From the NCBI GenBank assembly GCA_051649785.1, contig JBOFHT010000016.1, positions 1 through 39,577 on the forward strand: a stretch of DNA of 39,577 nt, in the 5' to 3' direction. A model generated the notes under the pieces. The model was not told where the DNA came from. It did no database searches and saw only the letters and a program-made list of their open reading frames with translations. The translations under genes were made by a program, and so were the position numbers. The DNA comes from JBOFHT01 sp051649785 (lineage in GTDB: Archaea; Methanobacteriota; Methanobacteria; Methanobacteriales; Methanobacteriaceae). Of this stretch, positions 7,970-16,427 are shown one piece after another; positions within the stretch are counted from its first letter, which is position 1, and each line of letters opens with the position of its first letter.

Positions 7970-8782
7970 ATGATAAGTTTATCAAAGTTGCAGGAATACA
8001 TGTTTTGTCCATTAAAGCTTTATCTTGAAAACGAGCTAGATGATAGTGAAGATGATTCAATGAAAAGAAATATTTTAATTAAAAACCTAAGAATAGATTT
8101 GCATGATTTGACTCAAAGAAATCTTAGGCGTATTGATAAAGATATGAAAAAAGAGAATATAAAAGATATATTATTTACAGATACTAATGAAATTGTTGAT
8201 AAAGGAATTAAAAACTTAAAAAATGAAATGGATGAAGAAGAGCTAGAAAATTTTGGAATAGAATTAGAAAAACAAGTTTCATTCCATGTAGAATTAACTG
8301 CAATTAAATGTGAAAGAGCAATGGATGTTTTAAACTGTGATGGTGTTCAAGTTTCCGAAATATTTAACCCTCCTTCAATGTATAATTATATGATACGTGA
8401 CAAACACTTAGAACTTGTTGGAAAGATTGATAAAGTAGAAGTAATTGAAGGAAGATATTATCCTGTTGATATAAAGCTAAACACTCCACCTATTAAAGGT
8501 GTTTGGGATAGTGATGCACTAAAGTTAGTAGCTTCAGCAATGCTTATTGAAAGTGAGTTTGATACTGATGTTTTCATAGGATTCATTGATTATATATCCA
8601 TTGGTGAGAGAAGGCCTGTACTAATGGATTCAAAACTTAGAAAATCATTATTTTCAATATTAAAAGAAGTTAAAAAAATTGTTTATGATGATAAAATTCC
8701 CGAAGCACGTATTAGTTCTAAAAAATGTGTTAACTGTGAATATATTGAAATATGTCAGGATATTGACAAAGACTTAATTTAA
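7970..8782 (+). CDS. Cas4-like PD-(D/E)XK nuclease, stand-alone
   Basis: This is a 270-residue protein of the Cas4/RecB-type nuclease superfamily. Cys13 (YMFCPLKLYL) near the N-terminus and Cys253, Cys256, Cys262 near the C-terminus (CVNCEYIEIC) form the 1+3 cysteine pattern that binds a [4Fe-4S] cluster in Cas4. The nuclease motifs are Asp154 (GKIDKV) and Asp167-x-Lys169 (PVDIK); His106 may be the upstream histidine. Residues 25-105 are a charged, mostly helical insert. GGAGGA precedes the ATG. No cas1, cas2 or CRISPR array is visible, so a DNA-repair or housekeeping exonuclease role is at least as likely as spacer acquisition. Confidence 0.8.
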   Translation: MISLSKLQEYMFCPLKLYLENELDDSEDDSMKRNILIKNLRIDLHDLTQRNLRRIDKDMKKENIKDILFTDTNEIVDKGIKNLKNEMDEEELENFGIELEKQVSFHVELTAIKCERAMDVLNCDGVQVSEIFNPPSMYNYMIRDKHLELVGKIDKVEVIEGRYYPVDIKLNTPPIKGVWDSDALKLVASAMLIESEFDTDVFIGFIDYISIGERRPVLMDSKLRKSLFSILKEVKKIVYDDKIPEARISSKKCVNCEYIEICQDIDKDLI

Positions 8783-9058
8783 TGTGTAAAATTAGCTTAG
8801 ATTACATATTTTGGAGGTATACTCAAGTGAATACCTTAAGAATTATAAAGAAAAAGATAAGTACTATGATGTACAGAATTATAAATTATATATATTAAAT
8901 ATTTATTATTTATTATACTTATTTAATATATTATTTAGTATATTTATTATATTATTTACTATATTATTTGATATATTTGTGTATTTTTATTTATTTTAGT
9001 ATATCTTTTAATAAAAATATTTATTTAAATTTGGAAATAACTATAGTGAGTTGTTAAA
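8783..9058. other. AT-rich spacer with degenerate ATATTATTT repeats
   Basis: Bases 8880-9000 are low-complexity, with degenerate copies of ATATTATTTnnT around 8928-8972. A consensus GGAGGT at 8813-8818 stands in front of a possible very short reading frame (GTG 8827), listed separately with low confidence. Confidence 0.45.
8827..8898 (+). CDS. Possible 23-residue basic peptide
   Basis: GGAGGT at 8813-8818 is a full-strength ribosome-binding site with 8 nt spacing to GTG 8827. The frame then reads MNTLRIIKKKISTMMYRIIN, three more residues, and stops at TAA 8896-8898. The peptide is basic at its start and hydrophobic at its end. The only support is the ribosome-binding site; in such AT-rich sequence the frame itself is not evidence. 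An overlapping 62-residue frame would have to begin before that site and is low-complexity. Confidence 0.2.
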   Translation: MNTLRIIKKKISTMMYRIINYIY

Positions 9059-9343
9059 ATGGAAGACTTAAAGAAAAAATGTGATGCTTGTAACTTAAAC
9101 CAAGATAATGATATAATGGAATCATGTAAACGTATGGTTGAAGTTGCTTGTGAAAATAAAGAAAAACTAGATTTAAGTGTTGAAGAAAGTGAAACCTATC
9201 TTAAAATGGTTGAAAATTTAAAACCAAAAGATGTTTCAAAAATACTAACTTTAGCTCTTAAAATACGTGAAAGTGGGGATATTAAAGATACTGAACTTAA
9301 AAACTCTGCTAGTGTTTTAATAAGATCTATTGAAATGAGCTAG
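9059..9343 (+). CDS. Hypothetical 94-residue helical protein
   Basis: I do not recognise the family. The N-terminus has two cysteine pairs widely spaced (KKKCDACNLN, then SCKRMVEVAC), which could bind metal. The remainder is charged and amphipathic (SVEESETYLKMVENLKPKDV), consistent with a small all-helical soluble protein. A weak GTGAG lies before the ATG. It is downstream of the Cas4-like gene on the same strand, 276 bp away. Its stop codon lies inside the hairpin shared with the convergent ehbQ. Confidence 0.6.
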   Translation: MEDLKKKCDACNLNQDNDIMESCKRMVEVACENKEKLDLSVEESETYLKMVENLKPKDVSKILTLALKIRESGDIKDTELKNSASVLIRSIEMS

Positions 9344-9358
9344 CTTTTAATGCTAGCT
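9338..9358. terminator. Bidirectional hairpin over two convergent stop codons
   Basis: AGCTAGC (9338-9344) and GCTAGCT (9352-9358) form a 7-bp stem with a 7-nt loop. The stem contains the TAG of the plus gene (9341-9343) and reaches the TAA of ehbQ (9358-9360). A T-rich tract follows on the plus strand (9362-9384). The reverse strand has only short A/T runs. Confidence 0.55.
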
Positions 9359-10023
9359 TAAAATTTTTTATTTTTTAATTTTTTAAAGTCAAGAACAGCA
9401 GTATCAGCTACACTCATAACAGCCATTACTCCTGCTTGTAAAGGGTCTGTAACAACAAAATCAACATAATTAGTTATTCCGCCAGGCATATTCAGCCCTA
9501 TAACAACTAAATCAAGGTCTGCTTTTATTTTAGAAACTTCTTCTGATATTTTTCCACCCATTAATGATCCTGCTAAAACAAGTGCACTAGCTCTTGGAAG
9601 ACGACTTATTGCATTAACTGCTTCTGAAATCTCTTCTTCACCAACAAGGGGTATAGTATCAATACTTATTCGTTCACCACGTATATTGTGCCGATCTGAT
9701 TCGGATATTGCACCCATAGCTACTTGTGAGACCTGAGCCCCACCACCTATAATAATTATTCTCTTTCCATATATTTCATTAAGAGAGCTATGTACATTGA
9801 TGGATCTAACTGAATCTAATAATTTTATTTCACTTAAAAGTAGTTCAATACTATTAACATTGTTTAATTCTAAATTTATAACACCTATATTATCTTTTCC
9901 TATGAATAAGTGAGTATAGCTAATATTAATATCATGGGATAAAATTATATTAGTTATTTCCTTTAGAACTCCTTTTTCTTCCTGAGTTTTAATACTAATA
10001 GCTATATTTGAATTATCTAACAT
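9358..10023 (-). CDS. ehbQ: EhbQ, ACT-domain protein at the end of the Ehb operon
   Basis: A 221-residue soluble protein. Residues about 5-75 look like an ACT domain (AISIKTQEEKGVLKEITNII, then NISYTHLF). The rest is a Rossmann-like segment with IIIIGGGAQVSQVAMGAISE (about 90-109), LVLAGSLMGG and LVVIGLNMPGG. Its position after ehbP matches the gene called ehbQ in Methanothermobacter; the family is also labelled DUF5612. It is not a membrane or iron-sulfur subunit, so it may be a ligand-sensing regulator of the complex or of the operon (inference). AAGGAATATAA precedes the ATG at 10023. The gap to ehbP is 51 bp. Confidence 0.75.
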   Translation of the reverse strand: MLDNSNIAISIKTQEEKGVLKEITNIILSHDINISYTHLFIGKDNIGVINLELNNVNSIELLLSEIKLLDSVRSINVHSSLNEIYGKRIIIIGGGAQVSQVAMGAISESDRHNIRGERISIDTIPLVGEEEISEAVNAISRLPRASALVLAGSLMGGKISEEVSKIKADLDLVVIGLNMPGGITNYVDFVVTDPLQAGVMAVMSVADTAVLDFKKLKNKKF

Positions 10024-10074
10024 TTATATTCCTTATAAATTTTCTTATAAATTTTTTTAATTAAATATTTTTAT

Positions 10075-10341
10075 TTAATTTTCTATTTCAGCCTTTATCT
10101 TGTCTAATTTTGCCTTATTTTTTCTAAATAATGTTAAGAAGCTATCTTCTTCACTAACAGGGATTATATCTAGGCCTAACCTTCTGTGTTCTTCAATCCA
10201 TTCATTATAAAATACAGGAATTTCTATTTTAATAGGTTCTGGGTTTGGATTAGTTACAATTATGTTTCTGTAGGGAAAATTCCTTTCTACAATGTATCCA
10301 GCTAAACTTATAATATGATATGCTCTAACAACAAATTTCAC
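10075..10341 (-). CDS. ehbP: EhbP, small subunit of unknown role
   Basis: An 88-residue hydrophilic protein with no membrane segment and no cysteine. It begins MKFVVRAYHIISLAGYIVER and has a charged C-terminal helix (RKNKAKLDKIKAEIEN). The start is GTG at 10341 preceded by GGTGAG. Identity rests mainly on position directly after the NuoH-like ehbO and on its size, which match the Ehb gene order. Its function in the complex is not known to me. Confidence 0.7.
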   Translation of the reverse strand: MKFVVRAYHIISLAGYIVERNFPYRNIIVTNPNPEPIKIEIPVFYNEWIEEHRRLGLDIIPVSEEDSFLTLFRKNKAKLDKIKAEIEN

Positions 10342-10427
10342 GTACTCACCACATTTAATTTCTAATGATACTAGGTTGTAATTAATTCTGAGAATAATTC
10401 TAACAATAGTTATGGCAATTATAATAA

Positions 10428-11426
10428 TTATAATAATGCTAAAACTATACTCAGTACTCCTATTAATGATACACCAGTTACTACTGGATAAAATTGCCTA
10501 TTTGTAAATACTGGGGAAAATGCACTCATTATTCCCATCAATACTGGGAAAATCAATGCAACTATTATATTCACTATTATTCCTAATGAAAATACATTTG
10601 GTGGAACTCCTATAAACATTACTGAAAATATAGCCCCTAATGTAAACATTAAAAATCCACGGCTTAAATAAACAATAGCACGATATTTTGAAGCATATTC
10701 CATATAAGGGCCTTCAATAACATCTGCTTTTGTTTTAAGTATTGCAAATGGATATTCATTCATTAAAATCATATATCCTATAAAGAATACAAATGCACCA
10801 ATTGCTCCAGCTAGTGTTAATATTATAGGCCCATTAATTGTCTGATAATTAATTATATCTATTAAATAAACACTATTCGAAAGAGCTACTGGGATAAAAA
10901 GTGCTAAATACAAGGGGAATGAACCAAATGCAATTAACCTAAATGCACGTTTTGCACTTATATCTTCTAAAAAGGAATGTCCTGTATTTGGGTGCATAGC
11001 TCCTTTTATTTTATCAGGAAATGGCAAATTTGCAGACATCACAGACTTTGAAAGTGAACCCATTAACACATAAACTATTTCTTCAACTTTTAACAATCCT
11101 ATAATAGCGATTACTGTTGATAAAGCACCTAAAAAGTATGTTTGGGGTATTAAAAGCAACATTATTAAAAATATCACTATAAAACATATTATAGGTAGTG
11201 AATTATAGAGTCCTGGTAAAGGGGAGTTTGGTACTATTCCTTTTTTAAAGAAAAACTTTATAGGTGTCATAATACCTGGGCTTGTAAGTGGAGGGCCTAT
11301 TCTCTGTTGAATTCTTGCATGTATATACTTTCTTTCAATACCTGGAATTAATGTCCCTATGAAGAAAGCAATTATTAATGTTCCAAGAACTCCTGTTACT
11401 GAATATAATATATTAATTAAGTCCAT
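10428..11426 (-). CDS. ehbO: EhbO, NuoH-like membrane anchor of the hydrogenase module
   Basis: This 332-residue membrane protein has about eight hydrophobic segments and belongs to the NuoH/EchB/HyfC family, which docks the NiFe module to the membrane. The cytoplasmic loop ERKYIHARIQQRIGPPLTSP (about 28-47) is the family's quinone-loop-like signature. A second family region is ILKTKADVIEGPYMEYASKY (about 228-247), with the acidic residues expected next to the proton path. GAGGAATG lies before the ATG at 11426. It follows ehbN with a 52-bp gap. Confidence 0.9.
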   Translation of the reverse strand: MDLINILYSVTGVLGTLIIAFFIGTLIPGIERKYIHARIQQRIGPPLTSPGIMTPIKFFFKKGIVPNSPLPGLYNSLPIICFIVIFLIMLLLIPQTYFLGALSTVIAIIGLLKVEEIVYVLMGSLSKSVMSANLPFPDKIKGAMHPNTGHSFLEDISAKRAFRLIAFGSFPLYLALFIPVALSNSVYLIDIINYQTINGPIILTLAGAIGAFVFFIGYMILMNEYPFAILKTKADVIEGPYMEYASKYRAIVYLSRGFLMFTLGAIFSVMFIGVPPNVFSLGIIVNIIVALIFPVLMGIMSAFSPVFTNRQFYPVVTGVSLIGVLSIVLALL

Positions 11427-11478
11427 TGTTCATTCCTCTGTTTTTTGCTTTTTTAATTAATTACTAGTTAGTTATTAA

Positions 11479-12609
11479 TTATAATTTTACTATTTCAATA
11501 GCTCGGTCAGTACAAGTAAAACATGGATCACATTGTACAATACAAAGTTGAGCATCAGTTATATGGTCCCCAATACAAGCATATTGCATAGCTCCAATAT
11601 TGGACATTGAAGGAGTTCTTATAATTGAACCTCTCACTTTTCCACTTTCTAATGCATAAGAATGATATAAAGTACCTCTTGGAACTTCAATATAGCTTTT
11701 TATAATATCTGTATCAATCATATCCCATGATCTATTTGTAATTGGACCTGAAGGTATGTTCTTAACAGCTTGTCTTATTATTTTAGTAGCTTCTGGAATT
11801 TCTAAAACTCTCATAAGTAAGTTAGCTTTAACATCGCCACTGTCTTGTGTAATAACATTAAATTCAAATGGTTCATATTCTGGCATTTTAGTTCTTAAGT
11901 CCCTTTCGCAGCCAGTTGCCCTAAGACTAGGTCCTGTAACTTCAAGGCGAAGTGCATCTTTTTTAGATATTTGCCCAATACCTTCAATTCTACTCATTAC
12001 CATTGGATCCATTACAAATCTATCTGCAAATTCGGCTATTTTTTCATCTATTAAATCCATTCCATTTAAAATACGTTGCATTCTCATTTCATCTAGTTCA
12101 CATCTAGGACGTACTCCTCCAATAACAGAAACTCCATATTGGACTCTGTTTCCACCTATCATTTCAAGAAGCTCCATTACAGTTTCTCTCATATAGAATG
12201 CACGCATGGAAAATGTTTCATGACCTAAAACTTCACTTCCGTGGGCAAGATAAAGAAAATGACTATGTAATCTTTCTAGTTCTGCCATTATAATTCTTAT
12301 ATAGCTAGCTCTTTCAGGAATTTCAATTCCTAAACCTTTTTCAGCTGTTTTAACTGAGTTCCATATATGTGCATTTGAACATATTCCACATACTTTCTCA
12401 GTTAGAGCATTAGCTTTTTCTACAGGCAATCCTTCCATTATCCTTTCGATTCCTCTATGATTTACTCCTATAGTTATCTCAGCATCTTTCACTATTTCAT
12501 CTTCAACAAATAATCGAACCCTATAAGGTTCTAAAGCTGCAGGGTGAACAGTTCCCATTGGAACTTCAGTTTCTATCACTATTTGGTTATTAGGTTTATT
12601 ATCAACCAT
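11479..12609 (-). CDS. ehbN: EhbN, NiFe hydrogenase large subunit
   Basis: This is the catalytic subunit of the group 4 membrane-bound NiFe hydrogenase. I choose ATG 12609 because AGGTG sits six bases upstream; the in-frame GTG at 12618 overlaps that site. From this start the protein has 376 residues. The nickel ligands are Cys74 and Cys77 (EKVCGICSNAH) and Cys363... more exactly Cys363 and Cys366 in DPCFTC near the C-terminus. Other family signatures are VNHRGIERIMEG and HSHFLYLAHGSEVLG. The chain ends only 10 residues after the last ligand Cys (TDRAIEIVKL), so there is no long C-terminal extension to be cleaved by a maturation protease, as in other group 4 enzymes. Confidence 0.95.
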   Translation of the reverse strand: MVDNKPNNQIVIETEVPMGTVHPAALEPYRVRLFVEDEIVKDAEITIGVNHRGIERIMEGLPVEKANALTEKVCGICSNAHIWNSVKTAEKGLGIEIPERASYIRIIMAELERLHSHFLYLAHGSEVLGHETFSMRAFYMRETVMELLEMIGGNRVQYGVSVIGGVRPRCELDEMRMQRILNGMDLIDEKIAEFADRFVMDPMVMSRIEGIGQISKKDALRLEVTGPSLRATGCERDLRTKMPEYEPFEFNVITQDSGDVKANLLMRVLEIPEATKIIRQAVKNIPSGPITNRSWDMIDTDIIKSYIEVPRGTLYHSYALESGKVRGSIIRTPSMSNIGAMQYACIGDHITDAQLCIVQCDPCFTCTDRAIEIVKL

Positions 12610-12720
12610 TATAAGCACCTATGTTATTATTATTTTATTATTACTTTTACTTTCACTATTATTATTAAAATAATTATTATAATTTTAATATTAAATTGGA
12701 AATATTTAATGTTACAACTA

Positions 12721-13167
12721 TTAATCAGCATTTAAAAGCTTTGGTAATGCAGCTACAACACCAGAAAGTACATCTTCAGGACGTACTGCACATCCGGGGA
12801 CTTTAGCATCAACAGGGATAATATTATGGACTGGGCCCATAATTTCTTCAGATGGGATATCTCCGTGGATATTTTTGTAAACTCCTCCCATTAATGCACA
12901 GGAGCCAGCAGCAACTACAGCCTTTGGTTCAGGAATAGCTTCATAAATTTTACGAAGTGGTTCTTCATTAAGTTTAGTAACTGGACCTGTAACAACTAAA
13001 ACATCTGCTTCACGAGGGTTCCATGTTAAAAATACTTTATATTGTTCAGCATCAAATTTAGGTGAAAGTACACAGTTTACTATTTCTATATCGCAACCAT
13101 TACACCCTCCCGTATATACTAACATTAAATGTACAGCTCTTCCTCTTGAAAATGATTTAATACTCAT
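12721..13167 (-). CDS. ehbM: EhbM, NiFe hydrogenase small subunit
   Basis: A 148-residue short-form small subunit like NuoB/EchC. Four cysteines bind the proximal [4Fe-4S] cluster: Cys22 and Cys25 (TGGCNGCDIE), Cys90 (AAGSCALMGG) and Cys126 (VPGCAVRP). AGGTGAATTT precedes the ATG at 13167. It follows ehbL by 15 bp, so the two are probably translationally linked. A 111-bp AT-rich gap separates it from ehbN. Confidence 0.95.
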   Translation of the reverse strand: MSIKSFSRGRAVHLMLVYTGGCNGCDIEIVNCVLSPKFDAEQYKVFLTWNPREADVLVVTGPVTKLNEEPLRKIYEAIPEPKAVVAAGSCALMGGVYKNIHGDIPSEEIMGPVHNIIPVDAKVPGCAVRPEDVLSGVVAALPKLLNAD

Positions 13168-13182
13168 AAATTCACCTAATAA

Positions 13183-13917
13183 TTATTTTTCATTATTATT
13201 ATATTCTTTATTATTAATTTCATCTTCGGGATAATCTAATTCGCTTTTGTCAGAATTATCATCTGTGCTATTAGCTATATCTTCGCTTTCACTTTTATTT
13301 TTTTTTTTATTTATTTTAGCCGTGTTGTTATCCCTTATTTCTATTACATCCGCATAAATTTCATCATCATTCATTTCATTACTTACAACTTTGTTATGAC
13401 TTTCATCAGTTTTAGAGATTGTATTAATATTATCTATATCTTCTTTCTTTAAAATAGTTTTATCTGCTAAAAATTGTGCTATGATAGCTATTTTATCATC
13501 AGATATTTTTATAGGAGTTTTTATAAGCTTTGCCATATCTAAATTAACTTCTCCAACATCATTTGGGTGTATAGTAGCTTTTTCACCAAATAATGCATAA
13601 GTTGGGCAGAAATCATGGCAGTGATAACAGAAAACACATTTTTCACTATTTAAAACAGGCAATTCCTTTTTTACCCATTCTTCAGTAATTAAAATAGGGT
13701 TATCAAGTGCTTTCATATCTATTGCATTAGTAGGACAAACATTAGCACATCCACCACAGCCAATACAAGATACTTTAGCTACTTTTTCTGTAGCTTTTAC
13801 TCTACCTTCTAATATAGAGCTACGAATATCCATATCAGTTACTCTTTCAGAAGCAAAAACTATTCTCTTAAAATTGGTAAATGCTCCTTCTAACATAACT
13901 CTAAGTAAATTTTTCAT
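13183..13917 (-). CDS. ehbL: EhbL, two-cluster ferredoxin subunit with acidic tail
   Basis: Two CxxCxxCxxxCP motifs are visible: Cys51/54/57/61 (CIGCGGCANVCP) and Cys94/97/100/104 (CVFCYHCHDFCP). Together they bind two [4Fe-4S] clusters, like NuoI/EchF. Electrons would pass between the hydrogenase module and the polyferredoxin EhbK. After residue about 165 the protein is a low-complexity acidic/Asn-rich tail (ending with many D, E, N, S and K), coded by AT-rich triplets; this tail is not part of the ferredoxin fold. Start ATG 13917 after GGTGTT. Confidence 0.9.
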   Translation of the reverse strand: MKNLLRVMLEGAFTNFKRIVFASERVTDMDIRSSILEGRVKATEKVAKVSCIGCGGCANVCPTNAIDMKALDNPILITEEWVKKELPVLNSEKCVFCYHCHDFCPTYALFGEKATIHPNDVGEVNLDMAKLIKTPIKISDDKIAIIAQFLADKTILKKEDIDNINTISKTDESHNKVVSNEMNDDEIYADVIEIRDNNTAKINKKKNKSESEDIANSTDDNSDKSELDYPEDEINNKEYNNNEK

Positions 13918-14010
13918 AATAACACCAGTAGCTATAAAATCCTTAATCTTTTAAATAATTAATTTTAATCATAACTCTAATTAAATTAACCTTAATAAAA
14001 TTAAACCTAA

Positions 14011-15510
14011 TTAAATTAAATTTTCAAACTCTCTTTCAAATATAAAAGCTCTTGCAGGGCATGCATTGTAACAAGCACCACAATATATACATTTAGTATC
14101 ATCAACTGATAAATTGCCTTTTTTATTAGATTTGTCTAAATTATTTATTATTGCATCCTCTGGGCAAATTTTATAACATAATTCACATTTCATACATAAA
14201 TCATTATTAATTATATTAAAACCATCAGCTATTTCTTTTTTTGCCATCGTACTTGTAGGAATTGCATATTTAGGGCAGTGGATACTACATGTTTCACATA
14301 AAATACATTTATCATGATCAACAACAATTTTCCCACGTTTTAAAGTAATTGCATCCTCTGGACAAAGTTCAGAGCATATTCCACAAGATATACAGTCTTT
14401 AGATACTTCTCCATTCCAAATAACTTTTTTAAAGTTTCTAGCTTCCTGTCTATCACAAATTTTAATACATTTTCCACAAGAAACACAATATCCTTTAATC
14501 AAGTTGTTAGATTTAGATTTAGATTTAGATTTATTTGTTTTTAAATTGTTTATTTCATTTTTTGTGTCTGTTTTTAATGTTTGAACTGGACAAACAGAAA
14601 TACAATTTTCTTTATCACAATCTAAACATAAATTAGGACTATATCTAATTTTTCCATTAACTTGTGTTAATGCTCCAGATTCACAGTTCTTAACACATAA
14701 TCCACAATTTAAACAAGAAACAATTGAACCGGTAATACCCGTTTCAGCACTTATTTCTCCACTTTTAATATTATTTTGATTAACATTAAGCTGATTATCT
14801 ATAATCTCTGACTCTTCTAACATTTTTATTTCAAGTTCAAAGTCATTACTTTCCTTTATAGTTATGGCATTATTAGGGCAGTTTTTAATACAGTCTAAAC
14901 ATAAAACGCATTTAGAATTGTCAATAACACCTTCATCAATTGCATCAGCAGGGCAAAGGTCTGAACATATTCTACATGATGTGCAAAAACCTTCTTGGTT
15001 ATTTTTAACAATAATTGCACTAGTAGGACAGTAATAATCACATCTACCACATAAAATACATTTTTCAATGTTAGTGCTTACACAATTTCTACTAATATCT
15101 TTTTCTTTAGCTGTAAATACTTTTGGACTAGGAATTACTAAATTCAGTGACTTTAAGTATTTTAATTGGTTTTCTTCAACTAATTCAAAACCATCTATTC
15201 TAGCATGATCAGGACAATAATCAGTACAAATACCGCAACGGGCACAAATACCTTTTACTATTCCTTCTTCAATTTTAATTGCATTTATTGGACAGTTAAA
15301 TTCACAAATTCCACAGCCATTACATTTAGATCTATCTACTACATAACCCTTGTATTTATTTTGAAAAATGGCACTATTTGGACAAACTTCTTCACACTTA
15401 CCACAGGTTATGCAACTAAATGCTTTTCCATTAATAAATCTTATGGAGTCTGTAGGGCATTCTTTTATACATTCTCCAATTCCACTGCAGTTTTTATTAG
15501 ATATAAACAT
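14011..15510 (-). CDS. ehbK: EhbK, polyferredoxin with 14 ferredoxin-like motifs
   Basis: A 499-residue electron wire. I count 14 ferredoxin-type cysteine motifs from residue 8 to about 486. Thirteen have four cysteines. The first (Cys8, Cys14, Cys18 in CSGIGECIKECP) has Ile where the second cysteine should be. Motif 8 (CLNCGLCVKNCE) and motif 10 (CVSCGKCIKICD) lack the usual Pro after the last Cys, and motif 9 has an extra residue (CLDCDKENC). A linker near residues 325-337 is a run of Lys-Ser coded by four AGATTT hexamers (14509-14532, plus-strand view). It should carry electrons from the hydrogenase to ferredoxin-dependent enzymes. AAGGAT precedes ATG 15510. Confidence 0.92.
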   Translation of the reverse strand: MFISNKNCSGIGECIKECPTDSIRFINGKAFSCITCGKCEEVCPNSAIFQNKYKGYVVDRSKCNGCGICEFNCPINAIKIEEGIVKGICARCGICTDYCPDHARIDGFELVEENQLKYLKSLNLVIPSPKVFTAKEKDISRNCVSTNIEKCILCGRCDYYCPTSAIIVKNNQEGFCTSCRICSDLCPADAIDEGVIDNSKCVLCLDCIKNCPNNAITIKESNDFELEIKMLEESEIIDNQLNVNQNNIKSGEISAETGITGSIVSCLNCGLCVKNCESGALTQVNGKIRYSPNLCLDCDKENCISVCPVQTLKTDTKNEINNLKTNKSKSKSKSNNLIKGYCVSCGKCIKICDRQEARNFKKVIWNGEVSKDCISCGICSELCPEDAITLKRGKIVVDHDKCILCETCSIHCPKYAIPTSTMAKKEIADGFNIINNDLCMKCELCYKICPEDAIINNLDKSNKKGNLSVDDTKCIYCGACYNACPARAFIFEREFENLI

Positions 15511-15654
15511 TAATATCCTTCCAATGTGTTAACTTGTTATTATTTAAATAAATTTTAGTAATTTTTTTAGTAAGTTTTTAGCTTAGTAACTTTTTATTAA
15601 GCTTTAAATAACTTTTTTAAAATTATTTTTTTATTTTTTTATTTTTATTAGAGA

Positions 15655-15921
15655 CTATGATTTTAAGAATAATCCTGATGTGTATCTTCCTATTAATAGC
15701 CCTAAACCTGATGAAACAAAGACAGTAGCTAATGGTAAGTCATTATAGTAAGGGTATTGGCCTAATTGCCAAGCTACTAATATAAATAGTACAGTTAGCA
15801 CTATAATTGATGATAATTTGAAGTTTATGATATCTCCTTTATTTTTTATCCTTGTCCCAATAATAAATCCTAATATTAGTCCAACTATTATAGGACCCCA
15901 AACAATTCCACCAAATATCAT
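15655..15921 (-). CDS. ehbJ: EhbJ, small membrane subunit
   Basis: An 88-residue protein with about three hydrophobic segments (IVWGPIIVGLILGFIIG, LSSIIVLTVLFILVAWQL and LATVFVSSGLGLLIGRY). Its start is 2 bp after the ehbI stop, so the two are coupled. Identity comes from operon position and size; no sequence motif defines its role. A 144-bp T-rich gap follows before ehbK. Confidence 0.75.
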   Translation of the reverse strand: MIFGGIVWGPIIVGLILGFIIGTRIKNKGDIINFKLSSIIVLTVLFILVAWQLGQYPYYNDLPLATVFVSSGLGLLIGRYTSGLFLKS

Positions 15922-15923
15922 AC

Positions 15924-16427
15924 TTAATTCTCCATTGTATCATTCTCGATATCATCGTCTTCATTTTCAATATCAGTTATAGTTTTAAAGCCCATAAATG
16001 CTATTACTACTGCACTTAAACCAACAAGAACTTTCAAACCAATAAATATATTTAAATAAGGAATAATTCCTGCATGTGTTGGATCGGGGTAGTCAAATAT
16101 AGTACTTATTGATGCAGGGATAAGATTGTAGAAATCAATACCTAAATTGTATAAGAAGAAACCAGAAAACATCAATCCAAATAATCCTATTAATACATAT
16201 CCTAAAGCACCTATACTTTCTACTGCAGATATAAAACTGTGTGAAAACTCAAATGGATTGTCTTTTAAACCGTAAATTAATGCACATAGTATAAAGCCTG
16301 CTGCAATCATAGCTCCTCCTTGGAATCCTCCACCAGGGGTTATATGTCCTCCTAATATTGTTAGAACTCCTAAAGCTATTATTATAAGTGCTGATGGTAA
16401 TGCAAATAATCTAAGAATTGGACTCAT
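15924..16427 (-). CDS. ehbI: EhbI, MrpB/MnhB-like membrane subunit
   Basis: 167 residues with four to five membrane segments. The stretch GGHITPGGGFQGGAMIAAGF (about 26-45) is the hallmark of MnhB/MrpB subunits of Na+/H+ antiporters, also found in membrane-bound hydrogenases. The ATG directly follows the ehbH TAA, and its GGTGGTGAT ribosome-binding site is formed by the last codons of ehbH. The C-terminus is acidic (ENEDDDIENDTMEN). Confidence 0.88.
   Translation of the reverse strand: MSPILRLFALPSALIIIALGVLTILGGHITPGGGFQGGAMIAAGFILCALIYGLKDNPFEFSHSFISAVESIGALGYVLIGLFGLMFSGFFLYNLGIDFYNLIPASISTIFDYPDPTHAGIIPYLNIFIGLKVLVGLSAVVIAFMGFKTITDIENEDDDIENDTMEN

Noticed and set aside
8811..8999. 62-residue open frame beginning at TTG 8811
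   Set aside because: It starts before, and includes, the GGAGGT ribosome-binding site, and most of it is Ile/Leu/Phe/Tyr low-complexity translated from an AT repeat.
11756..12196. Open frame of 146 codons on the plus strand
   Set aside because: It lies antisense inside ehbN, whose catalytic motifs are intact. Its translation has no recognisable domain and no ribosome-binding site.
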